A DNA stretch of 64,000 nucleotides from Methylobacterium sp. J-077 (GTDB taxonomy: Bacteria > Pseudomonadota > Alphaproteobacteria > Rhizobiales > Beijerinckiaceae): NCBI RefSeq assembly GCF_022829365.1, contig NZ_JAKSYJ010000236.1, forward strand, positions 162,707 to 226,706. Direction: 5' to 3'. The notes beneath the pieces are model-generated. The model did not search any database. It was given only the letters and a program-made list of their open reading frames with translations, and was not told where the DNA came from. How positions within the stretch are numbered: the stretch's first letter is position 1; each line of letters begins with the position of its first letter. The translations under genes and the position numbers were made by a program. Positions 26,932-35,576 of the stretch are shown in pieces.

Positions 26932-27527
26932 GCTCGGGCCCGGTGATGCCGATTCCCCGGATCGCGGCGGCGACCCGGACCTATCCCGGCGAGACCGCGT
27001 GCGGCGACATGGTCGCCTGGTGGCGGGAGGGGGATGCCACCCTCGCCTGCATCGTCGACGGCCTCGGGCACGGGCCGGACGCCCACCAGGCCGCCCGGAG
27101 CCTGCTCGCCCTGGTCGAGGGACAGCCGGGGATCGAGCCGACGCAGCGGCTCGCCACCGCCGACAAGGCCATGCGCCGCACCCGCGGCGCCGCGGCGGCG
27201 CTCGTGCGGATCGATCCCGCCGCGAGCCTCATCACGACCGCGGCGGTCGGCAACATCCAGGGCGCGCTGTTCTCCACGCGAACCCTGCGCTTCGACGGCA
27301 TGCCGGGGATCGTGGGCGCGGGCCTGCGCCCGCTCAAGCCGCTGATCCTCCCGTTCACCGCCGCCGATATCCTGGTCCTGTGGACCGACGGTCTGCGACC
27401 GGTGGATCTGGAGGCGGACCCGCTGGCGGCGCGCGGCGATCCGGAGCGCCTCGCCGCGGACCTGATGGCCAGCCATGGACGCCAGAGCGACGATTGCGCC
27501 GTCCTGTGCGTCGCCTTCCGGGCGTGA
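26928..27527 (+). CDS. rsbX: RsbX-like SpoIIE-family phosphatase
   Basis: 199 residues. PP2C-type metal-binding aspartates appear in ETACGDMVAWW, CIVDGLGHGPDA, LWTDGL and QSDDCAVLCV. It should remove phosphate from RsbR/RsbS and reset the stressosome. It overlaps the upstream ATPase by 4 bases. Confidence 0.88.
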   Translation: MSSGPVMPIPRIAAATRTYPGETACGDMVAWWREGDATLACIVDGLGHGPDAHQAARSLLALVEGQPGIEPTQRLATADKAMRRTRGAAAALVRIDPAASLITTAAVGNIQGALFSTRTLRFDGMPGIVGAGLRPLKPLILPFTAADILVLWTDGLRPVDLEADPLAARGDPERLAADLMASHGRQSDDCAVLCVAFRA

Positions 27528-27533
27528 GGCCGC

Positions 27534-28538
27534 ATGCGGAGTCTCCTGCAGCGCTACACCGCCGGGATGGCGACCTACGTCGCCACGGCGGCCGAGGCGC
27601 CGCTCCTCGACATCGAGGAGCTCGGCCGCCTGGCGATCACCGACGACATCTCCCTCGACGAGATCGCCGGGCTGCATGAGGGTGCGGCGCTGGCCCTGTC
27701 AGACCGGGGCGTGCCGATCAACCAGCCGGAGATCATCCGGCGCATGTCGGCCTGCCTGAGCGCCCTGATGGTCTCGGCGGCGGTGGCCTACCGCACCAAG
27801 ATCGACCTGCTCGAGCAGCATCGGCAACAGGAGCGCGACCGGACCGAGCGGGACCGGCAGCGCCTGGAGACGCTCGGCCAGTTCGTGGGCTCGGTGGCGC
27901 ACGAGCTCAACAACCTGCTCCAGCCCGTGCGCGGGATGACCGAGCTCATGCTGGCCGACTTGCCCGGGAAGCCCCCCGAGCGCGCCGACCTCGAAACCGT
28001 GGAAGCCTGCGCGATCCAGGCGGTCTCCGTCATCCAGGGCATCCTGGCCTATGTCCGGCGCGAGACGATCGCGCCCCAGAGCCTCGCCTTCGGCGCCGCC
28101 GTGGCGACCGCCTGCACCTTCATCCGCCCGATGCTGCGCGAGCCGTTCGAGGTCGCGATCCGGGATCACGACACCAGGATCCTGGCCCTCCAGGGCGAGC
28201 TGACCCAGATCCTGCTGAACCTGCTCCAGAACGCCGTGCAGGCCGGGGCGACGCGCATGCGGGTCGAGGTCGATCGGATCGGCGGCGACTGGGCGGTCGG
28301 CGGAGCGCCGGCGCGGATGCGGCTGCGGGTGACCGACGACGGCCAGGGCATGTCCGCGGCCGTCGCGGCACGGGCCCTCGACCCGTATTTCACCACCAAG
28401 GAGAGCGGCCAGGGCACCGGCCTGGGGCTCGCCATCGTCCGAAGCATCGTGCTCGGCTGGTCGGGCGACCTGCAGCTCCAGTCGGAGCCCGGGCGCGGAA
28501 CCACCATCAGCCTGCTGCTGCCCGTCGCCGCCGGCTGA
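27534..28538 (+). CDS. Histidine kinase with RsbU/RsbR-like N-terminal domain
   Basis: 334 residues. The N-terminal 95 residues (RYTAGMATYVATAAEAPLLD, then DDISLDEIAGLHEGAAL) resemble the helical RsbU/RsbRD N-domain that binds RsbT. A coiled coil (about 97-115) precedes the phospho-acceptor H-box GSVAHELNNLLQP and a HATPase with LNLLQNAVQAGA, DDGQGM and GQGTGLGLAIVRSI. No membrane segment is present. The fusion suggests that freed RsbT activates this kinase, which then signals to the response regulators of the locus. It ends the operon. Confidence 0.85.
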   Translation: MRSLLQRYTAGMATYVATAAEAPLLDIEELGRLAITDDISLDEIAGLHEGAALALSDRGVPINQPEIIRRMSACLSALMVSAAVAYRTKIDLLEQHRQQERDRTERDRQRLETLGQFVGSVAHELNNLLQPVRGMTELMLADLPGKPPERADLETVEACAIQAVSVIQGILAYVRRETIAPQSLAFGAAVATACTFIRPMLREPFEVAIRDHDTRILALQGELTQILLNLLQNAVQAGATRMRVEVDRIGGDWAVGGAPARMRLRVTDDGQGMSAAVAARALDPYFTTKESGQGTGLGLAIVRSIVLGWSGDLQLQSEPGRGTTISLLLPVAAG

Positions 28539-28710
28539 TGCGAACCGGACCAGCCACGTCGGCGGGCGCGACAAAGCCTTGCCACCACTTAATTTTCCCG
28601 ACGCGATCAACAGCCCTCCACCGGAATCCGGTCTCGCGGCGCAAGATGGGTTGAACCGGGACGGCGCCTGCGCTTTGTTCGCTATATGTTCTCAAAAGGA
28701 CGGACTGGCG

Positions 28711-28932
28711 ATGCAAGCTCACCCGCACGAACCACCCTTGGAGATTCGGCTCACCGAGGCCGAGGCGATCGCGCTGGCCTACCATCGGGCAGCCCGGGGC
28801 GACGCCTGGAGCGCCCTGGTCGCGGCGATCACCGATGCGCTCATCGACCTCGGCGAGGTGGAGCGGCGCGCCGCGCAGCAGGGCCGTCTGATCTCCCGGG
28901 GCTATGCCCGCTGCCGTACAGGGACGAATTGA
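28711..28932 (+). CDS. Small soluble protein, unknown function
   Basis: 73 residues starting MQAHPHEPPLEIRLTEAEAI; the ATG at 28711 has AAGGA upstream. The protein is helical and acidic, then basic at the C-terminus (RLISRGYARCR). No family is recognised. It lies alone after the stressosome operon. Confidence 0.55.
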   Translation: MQAHPHEPPLEIRLTEAEAIALAYHRAARGDAWSALVAAITDALIDLGEVERRAAQQGRLISRGYARCRTGTN

Positions 28933-29032
28933 GGCCGGCTCGGCACCGGCGTCTTGCAGGTGGCGGCGAAATCTGGCAATAATTCCTTATTCGTGAAAAT
29001 AAACTTGCATTCGCCCGCGACGGGAGCCGGCC

Positions 29033-29254
29033 ATGGGCGATATCAACGATGAACGCCGCCGCCTCTCGGCGACGTGGCTCAACACCATCGCGTCCGGCGT
29101 GGTCTCCGCCGGCTCGTGCGGCTCGCTGCTGGCCTACAGCTTCGGCCCGCGGCCGGGCATCAGCGGGCTTCAGGTCCTGGTCGTCTCGACCTGCGCGCTC
29201 GGCCTCGGCGCGACCCTGCACCTCCTGGCTCGGGCGCTCCTGAACAACCGGTGA
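29033..29254 (+). CDS. Small membrane protein, two helices
   Basis: 73 residues. Hydrophobic stretches occupy about residues 18-36 and 44-66, with a charged N-terminus. It has an in-line start 8 bases after a GGGAG site. The function is unknown. Confidence 0.6.
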   Translation: MGDINDERRRLSATWLNTIASGVVSAGSCGSLLAYSFGPRPGISGLQVLVVSTCALGLGATLHLLARALLNNR

Positions 29255-29329
29255 CGCGACGCCACCGGCAGGGTCCCCGAAGCCGAAACCGTATAAGACC
29301 CCGACGACCCTACCCATTCGGGATCCGCC

Positions 29330-29773
29330 ATGACGCCGGCCGAGCGTGACCGCCTCGAGAAGTGCCTCGCCCTGGCGGCGCGGGGTGCGACCTTGGGCGA
29401 GCGCGACGCGGCCCGAGCCGCCGCCGAGCGCATCGCGGCCGGCCTCGGGCTGACGCTCGACGCGGCCATCGCCGGGCTGCGCGGTTCCCGGCCTGCGGCG
29501 GATCCGGAACCGCCGCGCCGGCCGCCGCCTTCCCCGCGGCGGCCCTTCGTGTGGGCGCAGCCGAAGGAGCCGGTGACGCCGATCACCGTCGAAGAGCTGC
29601 GGCGCCAGAAGGCCGAGACGGAGGCGTGGAAGAAGCGGGCCGCCGCCTCGGCCGAGCGCAGGCGGAAGCGGGAACGGGCCGAGCAGGAGGCCTATGCCGC
29701 CGAGCAGCGCGCCGCTCAGGCCGAGCGCGACCGGGAATGGGCCGCCGCCCAGGCGCGCCGCAAGGACCCCTGA
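29330..29773 (+). CDS. Protein of unknown function with DUF2786-like start
   Basis: 147 residues. Residues 7-46 (RLEKCLALAARGATLGERDA, then a GLTLDAA helix) resemble the short N-terminal helix pair of DUF2786 proteins. A Pro/Arg linker follows, then a charged Glu/Arg coiled coil from residue 83 to the end. The resemblance is weak. Confidence 0.55.
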   Translation: MTPAERDRLEKCLALAARGATLGERDAARAAAERIAAGLGLTLDAAIAGLRGSRPAADPEPPRRPPPSPRRPFVWAQPKEPVTPITVEELRRQKAETEAWKKRAAASAERRRKRERAEQEAYAAEQRAAQAERDREWAAAQARRKDP

Positions 29774-29871
29774 GGTCCGGGTGCGGAGGTATCGGGTCAG
29801 GAGAGGGCCGTCTGGGCCGGCCGCGAGAGTGCGCTTGGGGCGTGGCGCGGGCCGCGCTTGCGCCGGAACCC

Positions 29872-29898
29872 GCCCGGCCCCTCGCGAGAGGGCCGGGC
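29872..29898. terminator. Bidirectional hairpin between convergent genes
   Basis: GCCCGGCCC at 29872-29880 pairs with GGGCCGGGC at 29890-29898, with further pairing of CTC and GAG inside. It lies between the ends of two convergent genes (29773 and 29917) and probably terminates both. Confidence 0.65.
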
Positions 29899-29916
29899 GT
29901 CGGGCGGATGTCGATG

Positions 29917-30300
29917 TCAGCGGCCGCGGCGGGTGAGCCAGCCGGCCGCGAAGGCGAGCGCCGCGATGCCGAGGAGGGTGCTTGTACGGTTGGTGTCGGC
30001 GTAGCGGATCGCCTGACGGCCGTAGGTCTCACCCCGGCGGCGCGCTTCGCGGGCGTAGCGGCGGCCGTCGTCGATCAGGTCGTCGGCCCGCTCGGAGGCG
30101 GCGTGCGCCAGGTGGCGGCCATCCTCGGCGAGATCCTCGGCCCGGTCGCGGGCGCGGCCGTAGACGTATTGCGCGCCGCCGGCCACCTGGTTCACGGCGC
30201 CGCGGACCTGCCGGCCCGGATCGCCGGTGAGGCCGCCGAGGGTGGTCTGGGCCCGGCCCTTGACGTGGCGGGACGCGCCCTGGATCTGGTCGCGGTTCAT
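29917..30300 (-). CDS. CsbD-like stress protein with C-terminal membrane helix
   Basis: 127 residues. The N-terminal part (MNRDQIQGASRHVKGRAQTT, then VNQVAGGAQYVYGRARD) follows the CsbD pattern. A charged helical middle is followed by a hydrophobic segment at about 107-123 and a basic tail, so it may be anchored in the membrane. Bacillus CsbD is a general stress (sigma-B) protein of unknown activity. Confidence 0.75.
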   Translation of the reverse strand: MNRDQIQGASRHVKGRAQTTLGGLTGDPGRQVRGAVNQVAGGAQYVYGRARDRAEDLAEDGRHLAHAASERADDLIDDGRRYAREARRRGETYGRQAIRYADTNRTSTLLGIAALAFAAGWLTRRGR

Positions 30301-30364
30301 GCTGCTCTCCTGGTTGTGCAGTTGCTCGGGACGGGACCGGCCCTGCCGGCCCCGCCAGACCGGC

Positions 30365-30568
30365 TCAGCTCCGGCCGGTGACCTTGTCGGCCAGGTTCTT
30401 GACGCCGTCCTTGGCGTCGCCCACGGTCTTCTGCGTCTCGCCCTTGAGCTCCTGCGCCTTGCCCTCGGCCACGAGCTTGTCGTTGCCGGTCACGTTGCCG
30501 GCGGCCTGCTTGACGTTGCCCACGGCCTCGTTGGCCAGGCCCTTGATCTTGTCGGTGGTGCTGCTCAT
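30365..30568 (-). CDS. CsbD family stress protein
   Basis: 67 residues, the full CsbD length: DKIKGLANEAVGNVKQAAGN then LVAEGKAQELKGETQKTVGD. It is soluble, Lys-rich and helical. A GGAGAT site precedes the start. It is one of four CsbD-like genes on this strand. Confidence 0.85.
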   Translation of the reverse strand: MSSTTDKIKGLANEAVGNVKQAAGNVTGNDKLVAEGKAQELKGETQKTVGDAKDGVKNLADKVTGRS

Positions 30569-30652
30569 CGAAACATCTCCTGTGGCGTCTCGGGATGGCC
30601 GGCTTGTGCCGGTCGGAAGAGGTCCCCGCCGGAGGGCGGCGACCGATGGGGT

Positions 30653-31576
30653 TCAGGCGCGCCGGGTCTCGTAGGCGCCGAGCAGGGTGACGGGCTTGGG
30701 GGCGCCGAAGCGGCCGCCCAGGAAGCCGGCGAGCGCACCGAGCACCAGCGCCAGGGCGGCGTAGAAGGCGCCCTGCGTGGCCGCGGACTTCGTGGCGACG
30801 GCCGCGGCCTCGGCCTTCTGCTTGGCGGTGGCGACCGCCTGGTCGTACTGCTTCTCGTAATCCTGGACCTGCTGGCGGGCCTGCTCGACCGGGATGTTCT
30901 GCGCCTTGGCCAGCGCGTCCGCGGCGCGGGTCTCGGCCTGCTGCTTCTGGGCCGGATCACCGGTGAACAGGGCCTTCACGGCCGCCACGGCGGCATCGCG
31001 GGCGGCCTGCGGGTCCTGGCCGGCGGCCTGCTGGCGGACCGTGCTCTCGATGCCGTCGAGGGGGTTGGTGATCTTGGCGAGCGAGGGAGCGGCGGCCTGG
31101 GCCGCCGTCTGCACGGTGCCGCCGACCAGCGAGCCGGCGCCGCCGAGGGTGCTGGTCACGCCGCTGAAGGCGCCGCCGATCAGGCCACCGACCGCGGAGG
31201 TCAACAGGTAGAGCACCACCAGGGTCGTCACCGCCCAGGACACCAGGCCGTGAAGACCGGCCGAGCCGCCCACCGGCTTGCCGGACAGGCGCCCGGCGAT
31301 GGCGCCACCGATCAGCGCCGCCACGATGCCCGAGGCCACGAACCAGATCCCGGCGCCCATGGAAGCGGTCGAGGCGGCCGGATTGTCGGTGGCCACGGGG
31401 CCGAAGGACGCCAAGCCCACGCCGGCCCCGATCAGGTTCAGGATTACCTGGGTGACCAGGGCCGTGGCGGCACCGGCGAAGATCGCGCCCCAGGAGACCT
31501 GGTTGAGCAGGACGGCGCGCGTATCGGCGGATGCGCCTGTCGCCAGGGGGGACGCAGTGGTCTGGATGGTGGTCAC
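30653..31576 (-). CDS. Gly/Ala-rich multi-pass membrane protein
   Basis: 307 residues. Hydrophobic segments lie at about 28-58, 72-98, 108-138 and 272-292. A soluble charged part (about 165-262) contains a QQQAETRAADALAKAQ-type coiled coil. Relatives are often annotated as PhnA-like or hypothetical. It stands within the CsbD-like group and is probably co-regulated under stress. Confidence 0.65.
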   Translation of the reverse strand: MTTIQTTASPLATGASADTRAVLLNQVSWGAIFAGAATALVTQVILNLIGAGVGLASFGPVATDNPAASTASMGAGIWFVASGIVAALIGGAIAGRLSGKPVGGSAGLHGLVSWAVTTLVVLYLLTSAVGGLIGGAFSGVTSTLGGAGSLVGGTVQTAAQAAAPSLAKITNPLDGIESTVRQQAAGQDPQAARDAAVAAVKALFTGDPAQKQQAETRAADALAKAQNIPVEQARQQVQDYEKQYDQAVATAKQKAEAAAVATKSAATQGAFYAALALVLGALAGFLGGRFGAPKPVTLLGAYETRRA

Positions 31577-31621
31577 GCTGTAACTCCGGGTCGTCGGTCG
31601 TCGTGGAAGAGGGATCTGGGC

Positions 31622-31969
31622 TCAGTCGCGGCTGGCGCTGACCAAAAGGCCGAGGCCGAAGCCGGCAAGGCCCGCGACGAGCAGGGAAGCCAGCGGGTAT
31701 TCGGCGACCTGATGGCTCACCTCGCGGGTGCCCCGGCGCAGGTAGTGGCCGCCGCGCTCGTAGGCGTCCTCGGCGTAGTCGGCGGCCTCGTCGGCCGCGT
31801 GCCGGACCGTGTCCTTGGCCTGGCCGTAGAGGTTCTCGGCCTGCCCGCTCGCCTCGCGGAAGCGGCCCTCGACCGTGTCGCTCCGCGAGCCGGTGAGGTC
31901 GCCGACGGCGCCCTGAACCTTGCCGCCGAGTTCCTTGGCGGCGCCCGTGATCCTGTCGATGTCGACCAT
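31622..31969 (-). CDS. CsbD-like stress protein with membrane anchor
   Basis: 115 residues starting MVDIDRITGAAKELGGKVQG with a GGAG site upstream. The N-terminal CsbD-like part is followed by a charged helix and a hydrophobic C-terminus (ASLLVAGLAGFGLGLLV), the same plan as the protein encoded at 29917. The two look like paralogues. Confidence 0.78.
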   Translation of the reverse strand: MVDIDRITGAAKELGGKVQGAVGDLTGSRSDTVEGRFREASGQAENLYGQAKDTVRHAADEAADYAEDAYERGGHYLRRGTREVSHQVAEYPLASLLVAGLAGFGLGLLVSASRD

Positions 31970-32040
31970 GTCATTCTCCGGTTGTGATGGGTTCGGTGGG
32001 GATGGCGCCCGGGTCGGGGCGCCGCTCGGAAACTTGCAGA

Positions 32041-32199
32041 TCAGTCGGTGCGGGGATCGGTCGGCCTGGACGGCTGCGCCCCGCGTTTCTGACGCCGGCC
32101 CTCGGCCTCGATCCGGGCGTCGCCGGTGAGCTTGCCGATGGCCTCTTTCACCGACGCCTTGAGGTGCTCGGCGGAAGGTACTTTCGTGCGTTCGGTCAT
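32041..32199 (-). CDS. Small CsbD-like protein
   Basis: 52 residues starting MTERTKVPSAEHLKASVKEA, then IGKLTGDARIEAEGRRQK, which keeps the second CsbD helix pattern; the C-terminus is Arg/Pro-rich. A GAGGTG site is 4 bases upstream. It is first in the minus-strand stress group and closest to the EcfG-type promoter match. Confidence 0.6.
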   Translation of the reverse strand: MTERTKVPSAEHLKASVKEAIGKLTGDARIEAEGRRQKRGAQPSRPTDPRTD

Positions 32200-32474
32200 G
32201 GGCACCTCGGTGTGCTTGAGAAGACCCTGGACCGGACATCAGATGTGTACCGCATTCGCGCCATCAATGGTACGAAAGTACTATTCTTTCATGCGACAAA
32301 GATTGGATCCGCTGTAGAAAACCGCTCGCATCCGCCAACGAAATCTCTTGCCCTCTTGCGGTAGCCGGGCGCGTCAGTCCCTGCCGGAGGGCCGAAACGC
32401 GTCTGCTCGAAACCTGCCGTCACGATCCGCCCGGCTCCCGCGTGCTGGCCCCTGCCCTATCGACAGCGGGGCTC

Positions 32475-32500
32475 AAACGGGTTGCGCACAAGCAGGTTCC
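32475..32500 (-). promoter_or_regulatory. EcfG-type general stress promoter match
   Basis: On the minus strand the sequence reads GGAAC (32500-32496), 16 bases, then CGTTT (32479-32475). This matches the alphaproteobacterial EcfG consensus GGAAC-N16/17-CGTT. It points at the CsbD-like genes, about 275 bases from the first start. The rest of the 32200-32826 gap shows no convincing gene. Confidence 0.5.
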
Positions 32501-32826
32501 CTCACCTACGTTCTTTTCACTGGTATGCCTGCATCACTGACGCAGTTGTTATCGATCAGAAGTGATCGCTATCCGGGAGATCGAGTGTATCGGCGGCCAA
32601 GCTCGGGCCTTCCCACCGGATCCGCGCGCCGCCCGGGCGAGCCTGGACGAGCGGTTCCGAGCGAACGGCGGAACGCGCGCGCCAACCGGGCTCACAGCCG
32701 GCCGGTGCCTGCGTCACCGGCGGCACGTATGGTTTCCCAACCGGCGGATATCTGAGCCCGCTGGTCCGTTGCCTGTATCCGCGGAGGGTCGGTCAGTCCC
32801 GCCACTGGCGGACAAGGATCCACCCC

Positions 32827-33009
32827 ATGACAATCTTGATGTCGGTCGCGCTGGCACTCGCGGTGCTCGGCGCGCTGGTCACGAATTCCGCCTATCGGTT
32901 CGCGCCGATCACGAACAAGTTCGCGGGCTGGGACGTCGCCTTCGTCAGCGGCATCAGCGTCACCGCCCTCGGCGGCCTCGGCGCGCTGCTGCTGGTCTTC
33001 ACCACCTGA
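32827..33009 (+). CDS. Small membrane protein, two helices
   Basis: 60 residues. Hydrophobic segments at 1-20 and about 36-58 flank a short polar loop (YRFAPITNKFAGWD). The start lies 9 bases after AAGGA. The function is unknown. Confidence 0.6.
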   Translation: MTILMSVALALAVLGALVTNSAYRFAPITNKFAGWDVAFVSGISVTALGGLGALLLVFTT

Positions 33010-33141
33010 TCGCTCGAAGCCTGAGACGCCCGACCGGATCGCGCAGTCCGGTCGGTGCATAAGGCCACAGGGGCGGACCTATCCGTTGGGTGGCCTGTTC
33101 CTCCTCAGCACCCGCATCGGCGGATCAACGAGGTTCCCATC

Positions 33142-33426
33142 ATGGCAGAACAACTCTCCGGTCAGGACGGCCGGCAGGGCAAGCGCGGCCGGCCCGCACT
33201 CATCGTCCTGATCGCCAGCGTCGGCCTCATGGTCGCCGCCCTGGCCGTGTTGATGACCTGGCAGGGCGCGAGTTCGCCGCCGGATTACGCCAGCCAGAGC
33301 CAGGCGGCCTCGCGCAAGCAGATCACCGGCAGCGAGAGCGGCACGACGGCACCGGCAAACGGCGGCGCGGTCCCGGGGGGCAATCCGTCCAATCCGCAGC
33401 CGGCCGCCCGCAGCGCCAATCCGTGA
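33142..33426 (+). CDS. Small single-pass membrane protein
   Basis: 94 residues from the ATG at 33142. A basic N-terminus is followed by one membrane helix at about 20-40 (ALIVLIASVGLMVAALAVLM) and an outward Ser/Gly/Pro-rich tail. The stop overlaps the next gene by 4 bases (GTGA). Unknown function. Confidence 0.6.
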   Translation: MAEQLSGQDGRQGKRGRPALIVLIASVGLMVAALAVLMTWQGASSPPDYASQSQAASRKQITGSESGTTAPANGGAVPGGNPSNPQPAARSANP

Positions 33427-33653
33427 CCCGGCACGATCACCGGTGCGCGGCGGAAATCTGCCGCGAGCAGGGCTGGCGTATCGGGACCTGCCTCGTCGGT
33501 GATGCCGGCTACGGCCCGACCGTGATCCAGATCACCGCTTTGGGCGACCGGGTCATGCTCGCCAAGATTCTCAGCCACGGCCGCGTGGCCGTGGCCTACA
33601 ACGAGGCCCAGGCGTGGTCCCTGTCGCTGCGCGACTGGCGATCGGTCGGCTGA
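33423..33653 (+). CDS. Small conserved protein, unknown function
   Basis: 76 residues from a GTG overlapping the previous stop. The compact beta-rich sequence (WRIGTCLVGDAGYGPTVIQI, then ALGDRVMLAKILSHGR) has the look of a widely conserved small family of methylobacteria. No function is known. Confidence 0.55.
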   Translation: MTRHDHRCAAEICREQGWRIGTCLVGDAGYGPTVIQITALGDRVMLAKILSHGRVAVAYNEAQAWSLSLRDWRSVG

Positions 33654-33814
33654 TCTCGCACCATCGTGGTACGGAGCCGCCCGGGCGCATTCGCAGGACG
33701 ATTCGGCCGTACCGCGCGGCGTCGAAGTCACCGGGGCGCGTCTTATATGTCCGGGAGCACCGGGGCGGCGGTCCGACGGCCTCGTCGGCCGGGCGCGAAT
33801 CCACGAGGTAGGCT

Positions 33815-34777
33815 ATGACGTCGCTGCTCGATCAACTCCGCACCATGACCGTGGTGGTCGCCGATACCGGCGACATCGGCGCCATCGAGAAGCTCAAGCC
33901 GGTCGATTGCACCACCAACCCGTCGCTGCTCCTGAAGGCCGCCGGCATGGCGGGGCTCGCCCCGATCGTCGACGAGGCGGTGGCCTGGGGCAAGGCGCAG
34001 GGCGGCGAGACCGAGGATGTCGTCCAGGCGGTGGCCGACCGGCTCGCCGTGTCGGTGGGCTACGAGCTGACCAAGCTGGTGCCGGGCCGCGTCTCCACCG
34101 AGGTCGACGCCAACCTGTCGTTCAACACCGATCGGACGCTGGAGAAGGCCCGGGCGATCGTCCGCGCCTACGACGAGCGCGGCGTGTCGCGCGACCGGGT
34201 GCTGATCAAGATCGCCTCGACCTGGGAGGGCATCCAGGCGGCCCGCGTGCTCCAGCGCGAGGGCGTCGACTGCAACCTGACCCTGCTGTTCTCCCTGGTC
34301 CAGGCCATGGCCTGCGCCGATGCCGGCGTGTTCCTGATCTCGCCCTTCGTCGGGCGGATCACCGACTGGTACGCCAAGGCCGAGGGCAAGACGTTTTCGG
34401 GCGCTGAGGATCCGGGTGTTCAGTCGGTCCGGGCGATCTATGCCGCCTACAAGGCGCGCGGGATCAAGACCGTCGTGATGGGCGCCTCGTTCCGCAACAT
34501 CGGCCAGATCCAGGCGCTCGCCGGCTGCGACCGGCTGACCATCTCGCCGAAGCTGCTGGAGGAACTGGCGGCGACGGAGGGCCCCCTCCCCCGCGCCCTG
34601 TCACCGGACTCCTACGGCGAGCCCCCCGAAGTGCCGGCGACGGACGAGTTCTCGTTCCGCTGGGAGATGAACGAGAGCGCCATGGCCACGGAGAAGCTCG
34701 CCGAGGGCATCCGGCAGTTCGGCAGCGACCTGCGTGCGCTCCACACGCTCATTCGCGACCGGCTCGCGCGCGGGTGA
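33815..34777 (+). CDS. tal: Transaldolase
   Basis: 320 residues, normal for the TalB type. It interconverts sedoheptulose 7-phosphate plus glyceraldehyde 3-phosphate with erythrose 4-phosphate plus fructose 6-phosphate. Visible motifs are DCTTNPSLL, TEVDANLSFN, the Schiff-base Lys in LIKIASTWEG (K132, the same number as in E. coli TalB), NLTLLFS and ISPFVGRITDW. The gene stands alone. Confidence 0.95.
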   Translation: MTSLLDQLRTMTVVVADTGDIGAIEKLKPVDCTTNPSLLLKAAGMAGLAPIVDEAVAWGKAQGGETEDVVQAVADRLAVSVGYELTKLVPGRVSTEVDANLSFNTDRTLEKARAIVRAYDERGVSRDRVLIKIASTWEGIQAARVLQREGVDCNLTLLFSLVQAMACADAGVFLISPFVGRITDWYAKAEGKTFSGAEDPGVQSVRAIYAAYKARGIKTVVMGASFRNIGQIQALAGCDRLTISPKLLEELAATEGPLPRALSPDSYGEPPEVPATDEFSFRWEMNESAMATEKLAEGIRQFGSDLRALHTLIRDRLARG

Positions 34778-34908
34778 CCTGAGAGAGCCCCTACACCGAG
34801 GGGCGGGCCAGCCCGGAGCGCGGGTCGGACCCGCGTGTCGCTGGTGGATCGTTCCAGACGACCGCCGAGTTGAGTCCCCGCCGCATCTGCCGCGGTTCGG
34901 AGTGTGCC

Positions 34909-35157
34909 GTGTACAATCCCTTCTTCTCCTGGATGATGCTGGCGATCGAGGCCCAGCGCGTCGTCGAGCTGCGTCTGGTCCGCCTCGCCTGGGGCGGCAG
35001 CGAGGGGCTGGCCGAAGCGCACTCCATGGTTACCGAGAAGATGCAGGCCGCCGGCGAGGCCATGACGACGCTGATGACCGGCGGCTCGCCCGAGACGGTC
35101 ATCGCCCGCTATCGTGAGCATGTGGCGTTCAATACGAAGCGCCTGACCGCGGCCTGA
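34909..35157 (+). CDS. Small helical protein, phasin-like appearance
   Basis: 82 residues from a GTG at 34909 (YNPFFSWMMLAIEAQRVVEL). It is amphipathic and helical with conserved-looking RLAWGGSEGLAEAHSMV and EKMQAAGEAM segments. A phasin-related or DUF-type protein is possible; the assignment is weak. Confidence 0.55.
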   Translation: MYNPFFSWMMLAIEAQRVVELRLVRLAWGGSEGLAEAHSMVTEKMQAAGEAMTTLMTGGSPETVIARYREHVAFNTKRLTAA

Positions 35158-35203
35158 CGCCCGGTCATCGCTCCGATGCCGGGAACGGAATGCGACGCCT
35201 GCC

Positions 35204-35440
35204 ATGATCGAACCGAACCAAACCGCCTTCATCGTGAAGGTCGCGCGCCAGGACGAGGACGCCCCGGATTGCCTGCTGACGGTGTTCTACGCGGTGATCG
35301 CGGACAATCCCGACAGCGGCGTGCAGATCGTCAAGGAAGCCGTCAAGGACGGAGCCGAGGTCACGCTGACCGAGGTGCGCCTGTCGCAGGCCACGGCTCA
35401 GGCCATCGACCTTCGTCCCGGCTACGCCCGAGCTCTCTGA
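35204..35440 (+). CDS. Small acidic protein, unknown function
   Basis: 78 residues, mixed alpha/beta and acidic (TAFIVKVARQDEDAPDCLLT). No family is recognised. It ends before a strong hairpin. Confidence 0.5.
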   Translation: MIEPNQTAFIVKVARQDEDAPDCLLTVFYAVIADNPDSGVQIVKEAVKDGAEVTLTEVRLSQATAQAIDLRPGYARAL

Positions 35441-35463
35441 GCCGGATCGCGTCGCGGATCAGG

Positions 35464-35511
35464 CTTCCACGCCCATCCGTGTTGAGGGGCGAAATCGGAT
35501 GGGCGTGGAAG
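35464..35511. terminator. Long perfect hairpin between convergent genes
   Basis: A 16-base arm (35464-35479) is the exact complement of 35496-35511, with a 16-base loop. It lies between the ends of convergent genes at 35440 and 35577. A bidirectional terminator is the simplest reading. Confidence 0.6.
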
Positions 35512-35576
35512 GCCAGCGATCGGCTGGTGCATCCTGGGTACGTCGACAGGGTTAACGATCGCTTACCGGCGCCCGT

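Noticed and set aside
32348..32755. A 135-codon plus-strand frame before the small membrane gene
   Set aside because: Arg/Ser/Pro-rich translation without structure; it overlaps the EcfG-type promoter match on the other strand.
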